Part shown: positions 1 to 4,275 of the stretch, one piece after another
How the letters are laid out: every line of letters begins with the position of its first letter
Numbering within the stretch: position 1 is the stretch's first letter
From: CBFGWV01 sp965652545
Lineage (GTDB): Bacteria > Pseudomonadota > Gammaproteobacteria > Competibacterales > Competibacteraceae
Assembly (NCBI GenBank): GCA_965652545.1
Contig: CBFGWV010000177.1
Location: 1 to 10,090 of the forward strand
DNA length: 10,090 nucleotides
Direction of reading: 5' to 3'
Notes under the pieces: generated by a model
The model's input: the letters and a program-made list of their open reading frames with translations, nothing else
Databases searched by the model: none
What the model was told of the DNA's origin: nothing
Program-made: the position numbers and the translations under genes

Positions 1-17
1 GAGGTCCTGCTATTCTA

Positions 18-54
18 AACCCAACTCTTCCGCACCCGGTGGGTTGGCGTTTTT
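18..54 (+). terminator. possible weak intrinsic terminator of an upstream gene
   Basis: Short complementary arms can pair here: AACCCA (18-23) with TGGGTT (40-45), or alternatively CCAAC (21-25) with GTTGG (43-47). They are followed two to four bases later by a run of five T (50-54). The stem is short and its loop is 16-17 bases, so this would be a poor terminator. It would end transcription coming from a gene left of the window. I see no gene in bases 1-176. Confidence 0.25.
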
Positions 55-139
55 CCCCTTGCCCCCCTAGCCCCGCCATGGGCTTTAATTACATCCGCGT
101 CGCGGGGCTCGTTTCGTCTCGACTCATACTCCCGAGGCA

Positions 140-169
140 TTGACCTACGTATAAACACCGGTTTATACG
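140..169 (+). promoter_or_regulatory. putative sigma-70-type promoter of the arsR operon
   Basis: TTGACC (140-145) is close to the -35 consensus. It is followed after 18 bases by TATACG (164-169), a weak -10; a 17-base spacing to TTATAC is also possible. A -10 here would place the transcription start at about 176-177, essentially on the ATG of the ArsR gene. That fits the lack of a clear Shine-Dalgarno sequence before this ATG and suggests a leaderless mRNA. TATAAA at 150-155 is a better -10 match but has no good -35. The promoter lies almost wholly inside the inverted repeat at 146-171. Confidence 0.4.
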
Positions 170-171
170 TA
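146..171. promoter_or_regulatory. palindromic operator, probable ArsR-family binding site
   Basis: This is a perfect inverted repeat: TACGTATAAAC (146-156), a 4-base centre ACCG (157-160), then GTTTATACGTA (161-171). It is AT-rich in a GC-rich neighbourhood and ends five bases before the ATG of the ArsR-family gene. ArsR-family dimers bind imperfect AT-rich palindromes of about this size, usually over their own promoter. The repeat covers the putative -10, so binding would block transcription. The repeat is seen directly; the identity of the bound protein is inferred from position. Confidence 0.7.
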
Positions 172-176
172 AAGAC

Positions 177-491
177 ATGAACGAAACCAACCTGCTCCGC
201 GCCCTGGCCGACCCGACTCGCCGGGCCATCTTCGAACGCCTTGCCGGGCATGAGATGACGGTGTCCGAATTGACGGCCGATTTTTCCGTGTCGCAGCCGG
301 CGATCTCGCACCATCTGGCCACGCTGCGCGGCGTGGGGCTGGTGGCCGAGCGGCGCCAGGGGCGGTTTGCCTACTACCGGGTCGACCCCCAGGGGTTGGC
401 GCCGCTGGTGGATTGGGTCGACCGCTACCGGGTGTTCTGGCCCGAGCGTATCGCCAAGCTCAATGACTTGCTCAAGGAGATGGATCAATGA
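177..491 (+). CDS. ArsR/SmtB-family transcriptional repressor (non-metal, SdpR-like type)
   Basis: A 104-residue winged-helix DNA-binding protein. The N-terminal DPTRRAIFERL helix (about 12-22) and the segment SVSQPAISHHLATLR (about 37-51), which contains the recognition helix, are typical of ArsR-family regulators. A basic beta wing follows (AERRQGRFAYYRV, 57-69). The protein has no cysteine at all, so it lacks the ELCVCDL thiolate site of arsenic or cadmium sensors and probably does not sense metal through cysteines. The helical tail (about 75-102) should form the dimer interface. The start at 177 is favoured because the family's usual first residues follow it directly; no good ribosome site precedes it, which fits leaderless translation. 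Its stop overlaps the next start as ATGA. ArsR regulators of this kind are often paired with an SRPBCC/AHSA1 gene, as here. Autorepression through the palindrome at 146-171 is inferred. Confidence 0.93.
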   Translation: MNETNLLRALADPTRRAIFERLAGHEMTVSELTADFSVSQPAISHHLATLRGVGLVAERRQGRFAYYRVDPQGLAPLVDWVDRYRVFWPERIAKLNDLLKEMDQ

Positions 492-1000
492 CCCCCGACG
501 ACCCGATGCGCGACGATACGGTGACGCTGGACTGCGAACTCGCTGCCCCACCGGAGAAAGTATGGCGGGCATTGACCGTGCCGGCGCTGCTGGCGAGATG
601 GTTGATGCCCAATGACATTCGTCCCCAGGTTGGCGCGCGTTTCAGCTTTCAACCGGACAGCGTGGGGCGTGGTGAACACGTCGAATGCGAGGTTCTGGCG
701 GCCGAGCCCAATCGCCGGCTGACCTTGCGTTGGCGCTCCGAGGCTGCCAGCGACGGCCGTGAGCCGGCGGTGGATTCCGTGGTGGACTTCCAGCTCATAC
801 CGGTCGCCGACGGCCGAACACAGCTTCGTCTCGTGCACAGTGGCTTGCCTGCGGCGATGCATCCGGCCTTCGGTGGCATGCTGGGGGCGAGGGGCCTGAC
901 GATGTCGATGCACGGGGATCGCCGGCGCACCAGGCTGCACGCCCGGCGACGGTCGGCGCTGTCCACCCTGCGGACTCGGAGGTTGCCATGGGCAGCGTAA
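488..1000 (+). CDS. SRPBCC / AHSA1-like (START-fold) domain protein with atypical C-terminus
   Basis: A 170-residue protein of the AHSA1/SRPBCC superfamily, a helix-grip fold with a hydrophobic cavity for small lipophilic ligands. Typical signs are ELAAPPEKVWRALTVPALLARWLMP (about 17-41), the ARFSF strand (50-54), and the strand pairs with LTLRW (78-82) and TQLRLVHSGLP (111-121). The start at 488 overlaps the arsR stop (ATGA), and AAGGAGA at 474-480 is well spaced, so the two genes are translationally coupled. From about residue 122 on, the sequence is rich in arginine and glycine (RRRTRLHARRRSALSTLRTRR) and does not resemble the amphipathic closing helix of the family. This could be divergence or an old frameshift; the clpP reading frame is open upstream to about 763 beneath this tail. 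The gene ends inside the first codons of clpP. A specific ligand or reaction cannot be named. Confidence 0.8.
   Translation: MTPDDPMRDDTVTLDCELAAPPEKVWRALTVPALLARWLMPNDIRPQVGARFSFQPDSVGRGEHVECEVLAAEPNRRLTLRWRSEAASDGREPAVDSVVDFQLIPVADGRTQLRLVHSGLPAAMHPAFGGMLGARGLTMSMHGDRRRTRLHARRRSALSTLRTRRLPWAA
978..982 (+). promoter_or_regulatory. ribosome binding site deciding the clpP start
   Basis: GGAGG lies five bases before the ATG at 988. A second in-frame ATG at 1000, which overlaps the upstream TAA stop, would be 17 bases away and is therefore less likely. This supports MGSVMNLVP as the N-terminus and a 13-base overlap with the SRPBCC gene. Confidence 0.7.
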
Positions 1001-1602
1001 TGAACCTGGTGCCTACGGTCATCGAGCAATCCAGCCGCGGCGAGCGCAGCTTCGACATCTTCTCCCGCCTGCTGCGTGACCGGATCATCTTTCTCAACGG
1101 CCCCATCGACGACAACGTCGCCGCCCTGGTCTGCGCCCAATTGCTGTTTCTCGAATCGGAAAACCCGGAGCGGGAAATCGCCATGTACATCAACTCGCCC
1201 GGTGGCGTGGTGACCAGTGGGCTGGCGATTTACGACACCATGCAGTTCATCAACAGCCCGGTGTCGACACTGTGCACCGGCACCGCCTGCTCGATGGGCT
1301 CGTTCCTATTGATGGCCGGGGCGCCGGGGCGGCGGATCGCGCTGCCCAACGCCACCATCCTGCTGCACCAGCCCTCTGGCGGTTATCAGGGCCAGGCGTC
1401 GGACATCGAGGTGCATGCCCGCGAGGCGTTGCGGATCAAGCGGCGCCTCAATGAGCTGTATGCCCAGCATTGCGGGCGCACGATCGACGAGGTCGAGCGT
1501 GCGCTCGACCGCGACAATTACCTGACCGCCGAGCAGGCCCGCGAGTGGGGCCTGGTGGATGAGGTGTTCAGCACCCGATCGGCGCGCGCCAGCCCGGGTT
1601 GA
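988..1602 (+). CDS. clpP: ATP-dependent Clp protease proteolytic subunit, extra ClpP paralogue
   Basis: A 204-residue serine protease subunit of family S14, close to the usual ClpP length. ClpP forms a barrel of two heptameric rings that degrades proteins fed in by an AAA+ unfoldase such as ClpX or ClpA. Seen here: LVPTVIEQSSRGERSFDIFS (7-26), INSPGG (68-73), the nucleophile motif with Ser102 (TACSMGSFLL), His127 in LLHQPSGGYQGQ, and Asp176 in LDRDNYL. The spacings 102-127-176 match the E. coli triad, so it should be active. Near the nucleophile GTACSMG replaces the common GQAASMG, adding a cysteine next to the serine. The gene is not beside tig, clpX or lon, the usual location of the housekeeping clpP. 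Instead it overlaps the end of an SRPBCC gene and is probably co-transcribed with an ArsR repressor. I infer a second, conditionally expressed ClpP. It has the short N-terminus of an unprocessed or barely processed form. Confidence 0.95.
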   Translation: MGSVMNLVPTVIEQSSRGERSFDIFSRLLRDRIIFLNGPIDDNVAALVCAQLLFLESENPEREIAMYINSPGGVVTSGLAIYDTMQFINSPVSTLCTGTACSMGSFLLMAGAPGRRIALPNATILLHQPSGGYQGQASDIEVHAREALRIKRRLNELYAQHCGRTIDEVERALDRDNYLTAEQAREWGLVDEVFSTRSARASPG

Positions 1603-1662
1603 ACGATCCGTCACATCGTCCGTCCATAATCGCGGTAAACCCACGGAGCGGACGAGTAGTTC

Positions 1663-2547
1663 ATGACACCCATTCTCGAAGTCCGCGATCTCGTCAAGCA
1701 CTACCCTGGCGTGAACGCAGTCAATGGCGTGTCGTTCTCGGTCGCCGCGGGCACCTGCTTCGGTCTACTCGGGCCCAACGGCGCGGGCAAAACGACAACG
1801 GTCGAGATCATGGAAGGCATCACCCCGGCCAGTGACGGCCTCGTTCTTTACAAAGGCGAACCCATCGGCGCCCGGTTTCGCGAAGAGGCCGGCATCCAGT
1901 TCCAGGACACCGCCTTGCAGGAATTCCTCACCGTGCGGGAAACCCTGCGATTTTTCCGTGGCTTGTATACGCGGCCGGCCAACCTCGACGACGTGGTGGC
2001 GGAGTGCACGCTGGGCGGCTTGCTGGGGCGGGATGTGCGCAAGCTCTCCGGTGGCCAGCGCCAGCGAGTGTTGTTGGCCATCGCGCTGGTGAGCGACCCC
2101 CGTGTGCTGTTCCTCGATGAACCCACAACGGGTCTGGACCCGCAGGCGCGGCGCAATTTCTGGGCATTGGTGCGCAAAATCAAAGCCCGTGGGGTGACCA
2201 TCGTGCTCACCACGCATTACATGGATGAGGCCTACGCACTGTGCGATGCGATCGCCATCATGGATCACGGTCGGATCATCGCCGAAGGCTCGCCCGAACA
2301 ACTGCTGAAGGCGCATTTCCAGGAGGTGGTCATCGAGCTGCCGCGCGAGGACTTTGCACAGGCCGCGCGCGAGTTCCCGTTGCCCACGCTGATGGCCGAC
2401 GACCGGGTCGAGGTGTCCACAGCGGATGTGGAAGGTGCGTTGCGGACGCTGATGGCGCACGGCGTTCCGCTCACACACATGAAAGTCCGCCCGCGCAACC
2501 TGGAGGATTTGTTCCTGGAGCTCACCGGTCGGGAGCTGCGCGCATGA
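1663..2547 (+). CDS. ABC exporter ATPase subunit (DrrA/ABC-2 type)
   Basis: A 294-residue nucleotide-binding subunit that would power an ABC-2-type exporter at the inner membrane. All ATPase motifs are present: Walker A GPNGAGKT (37-44), a Q-loop in GIQFQDTAL (78-85), signature LSGGQ (128-132), Walker B VLFLDE (148-153) with catalytic Glu153, D-loop GLDP (157-160) and switch His185 in LTTHYMDEA. The last roughly 75 residues form the C-terminal extension common in DrrA-like and CcmA-like ATPases, ending with LEDLFLELTGREL. The stop overlaps the permease start as ATGA, so the two are coupled. A 60-base gap separates it from clpP. That gap has a CATAAT (1625-1630) that could be a -10 but lacks a well-spaced -35, so read-through from clpP is possible. 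The substrate is unknown; drug, lipid and polysaccharide exporters all share this build. Confidence 0.93.
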   Translation: MTPILEVRDLVKHYPGVNAVNGVSFSVAAGTCFGLLGPNGAGKTTTVEIMEGITPASDGLVLYKGEPIGARFREEAGIQFQDTALQEFLTVRETLRFFRGLYTRPANLDDVVAECTLGGLLGRDVRKLSGGQRQRVLLAIALVSDPRVLFLDEPTTGLDPQARRNFWALVRKIKARGVTIVLTTHYMDEAYALCDAIAIMDHGRIIAEGSPEQLLKAHFQEVVIELPREDFAQAAREFPLPTLMADDRVEVSTADVEGALRTLMAHGVPLTHMKVRPRNLEDLFLELTGRELRA

Positions 2548-3560
2548 TCCGCCGCCTGCTGGCGGTGCTGCACGCCCGCAATATCGAGTTCCTGCGCGAT
2601 CGCTCGACTCTGGGCTGGAACGTTCTGTTGCCTATTTTGTTGATCATCGGCCTGGGGGTCATCTTCGGCGGTCCCGAGCGTCCGTTGTTCAAGGTCGGTG
2701 TGATTACGGCCGCGCAGGTGCCGGACCAGGCGATGCACCGCTTTCTGGAGACGGATTTCATCGAGTTCGTCCCGGTAAGCGACCCGCCGTCCGGCCAGCG
2801 GAAGGTCGGTCGGCACCAGTTGGACCTGTTGGTGGATTTTTCGCCGCCGCGGCGCTACTGGGTCAACGAGCAGGCACCGAAGAGTTACGTCGTCGAAAAG
2901 CTACTGCTGGAGGCCGGCGCACAGGATTTTGAGCGGGTCGCGGTGACCGGCGCTGCGGTGGGGTACGTGGATTGGTTGCTGCCGGGCATCCTGGGCATGA
3001 ACATGATGTTCAGTTGCCTGTTCGGTGTCGGCTATGTGGTGGTTCGTTACCGCAAGAGCGGCTTTCTCAAGCGTTTGCGGGCGACGCCGTTGGCGGCCAT
3101 CGAGTTCATCGCCGCCCAGGTACTCTCCAGACTCATACTCATCATCACGGTCACTGCCCTGGTGTATACCGTGCTGGCATTGGTGCTGGAGCTGCGGATG
3201 GAGGGCAGCTACCTGCTCCTGCTGGCGATTGCGATACTCGGTGCCGCCTCGATGATCGCCCTGAGTCTCCTGGTGGCGGCGCGGGTGACGAGCGAAGAGC
3301 TGGCGGGCGGTGTACTGAATATGATCAGTTGGCCGATGATGCTGCTCTCGGGCGTGTGGTTCTCCCTCGAAGGGGTGGCCCCTTGGATCGCCATGCTCGC
3401 CAAGATGCTGCCGCTGACGCTCATGCTGGATGCCGCACGGGCGGTGATGCTCGATGGCGCCGGCCTTCTTGCGGTGGTGCCGCAACTGGTGGCGCTGGCC
3501 GGTATGACGGGGGTGTTCCTGGTGCTGGGCGCGGTCTTGTTCCGTTGGCGGGTGGACTGA
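2544..3560 (+). CDS. ABC-2 family transporter permease
   Basis: A 338-residue membrane subunit partnering the preceding ATPase. Approximate membrane segments from hydrophobicity are 25-42, 142-167, 188-216, 222-247, 255-275 and 312-334, six in all. A large hydrophilic loop (about 43-140) sits between the first and second, expected on the periplasmic side. This is the usual ABC2_membrane layout. The stretch YRKSGFLKRLRATPL (169-183) between segments 2 and 3 is the typical cytoplasmic coupling region of DrrB/YbhR-like permeases. The start at 2544 overlaps the ATPase stop and has GGGAG at 2531-2535 eight bases upstream. The same frame is open further upstream, but that stretch lies inside the ATPase gene. 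One permease gene implies a homodimer with two ATPase copies. The substrate cannot be deduced. Confidence 0.9.
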   Translation: MIRRLLAVLHARNIEFLRDRSTLGWNVLLPILLIIGLGVIFGGPERPLFKVGVITAAQVPDQAMHRFLETDFIEFVPVSDPPSGQRKVGRHQLDLLVDFSPPRRYWVNEQAPKSYVVEKLLLEAGAQDFERVAVTGAAVGYVDWLLPGILGMNMMFSCLFGVGYVVVRYRKSGFLKRLRATPLAAIEFIAAQVLSRLILIITVTALVYTVLALVLELRMEGSYLLLLAIAILGAASMIALSLLVAARVTSEELAGGVLNMISWPMMLLSGVWFSLEGVAPWIAMLAKMLPLTLMLDAARAVMLDGAGLLAVVPQLVALAGMTGVFLVLGAVLFRWRVD

Positions 3561-3708
3561 CTGCCGCGAAGCCGGCAACAGCCGACAGGCGGTGCATACG
3601 AATCGGGGTCGGGGGCATACACTTCTGAGGTCGCCACCGGTGATGCGTGCAGTCCAATGGAATGTCCACCCTGCGCGTCTGTCTACCGGGGCTATCGGCA
3701 ACTCATGC

Positions 3709-3714
3709 AGGAGG
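3709..3714 (+). promoter_or_regulatory. strong ribosome binding site of the CBS-domain gene
   Basis: A consensus AGGAGG lies eight bases before the ATG at 3723. It rules out the upstream in-frame ATG at 3657 and favours 3723 over the ATG at 3729. The rest of the 162-base gap after the permease (3561-3722) holds only a 5-bp stem (TGCCG/CGGCA near 3562-3577) without a T-run; I see no clear promoter. Confidence 0.75.
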
Positions 3715-3722
3715 AGTCTCCC

Positions 3723-4157
3723 ATGCCCATGCGACCCCTAGGCGAGATCATCCGTAACCGTCCGCTGTTGGCTCTGGATATAAAATGCTCCGTGAACGAG
3801 GCCGCCAGAGCGATGGAGCGGAAACACCGTTCTACGGTTCTGGTGACTGACGACGGTCAGTTGGCCGGCATTTTCACCGAACGTGACGCCACCTACCGGG
3901 TGCTCGCCCGCGGGCTCGATCCGCAGCGCACCACCTTGGGCGAGGTGATGACGCCGAACCCGACATGTCTGGCGCCGGATCGTCCGCTGCGCAATGCCTT
4001 GCACCTGATGTACGAGGGCGGTTTCCGCCATCTGGTTGTGGCCGACGGCGGGCAGCCGTTGGGCGTCGTGTCGACCCGCGACATGCTGGCCTCCGACCTG
4101 CTCGAGTTCGAAGCTGACCTGCGACAACGCGAAGACTTGGCCGAACACATGCGTTGA
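3723..4157 (+). CDS. stand-alone tandem CBS-domain protein
   Basis: A 144-residue protein made almost wholly of two CBS domains (about 8-63 and 76-127), which together form a Bateman module. CBS pairs bind adenosine nucleotides such as AMP, ATP or S-adenosylmethionine and act as energy or redox sensors. The characteristic ends GIFTERD (49-55) and GVVSTRD (114-120) carry the Thr/Ser and Asp that contact the ribose and phosphate of the ligand. VMTPNP (75-80) opens the second domain, as in many IMPDH-like CBS proteins. There is no catalytic or DNA-binding domain, so it presumably regulates a partner protein. A short charged helix (EFEADLRQREDLAEHMR, 128-144) closes the protein. The start is set by the AGGAGG at 3709-3714. 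Neighbouring genes give no clear partner: an exporter lies upstream and a secreted peptidase downstream. Confidence 0.92.
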   Translation: MPMRPLGEIIRNRPLLALDIKCSVNEAARAMERKHRSTVLVTDDGQLAGIFTERDATYRVLARGLDPQRTTLGEVMTPNPTCLAPDRPLRNALHLMYEGGFRHLVVADGGQPLGVVSTRDMLASDLLEFEADLRQREDLAEHMR

Positions 4158-4275
4158 TCGTCCCGCCGCGATTCAGGCGTTTGGCAATAGGGCGCGCGCC
4201 ATACAACAATCTACCCTTGGGGAGGGGCGAGCTTGGCATCGGTCCTTGACGAGTCGTCCACGGGGAGATGGATCG

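Noticed and set aside
1000..1002. Alternative clpP start at the TAATG stop-start overlap
   Set aside because: The GGAGG at 978-982 is 17 bases away from it but only five from the ATG at 988.
2241..2543. Upstream extension of the permease frame
   Set aside because: The extension lies inside the ATPase gene, is Arg/Gly/His-rich and has no membrane or domain character. The ATG at 2544 has a ribosome site and the usual ATGA overlap.
4181..4209. Promoter before the metallopeptidase (TTGGCA with TACAAC)
   Set aside because: Spacing is 15 bases and the -10 is weak, so chance is as good an explanation.
4036..4275. Upstream extension of the metallopeptidase frame
   Set aside because: It overlaps the CBS gene and would bury the signal peptide; the ATG at 4276 has a good ribosome site and exposes a proper Sec signal.
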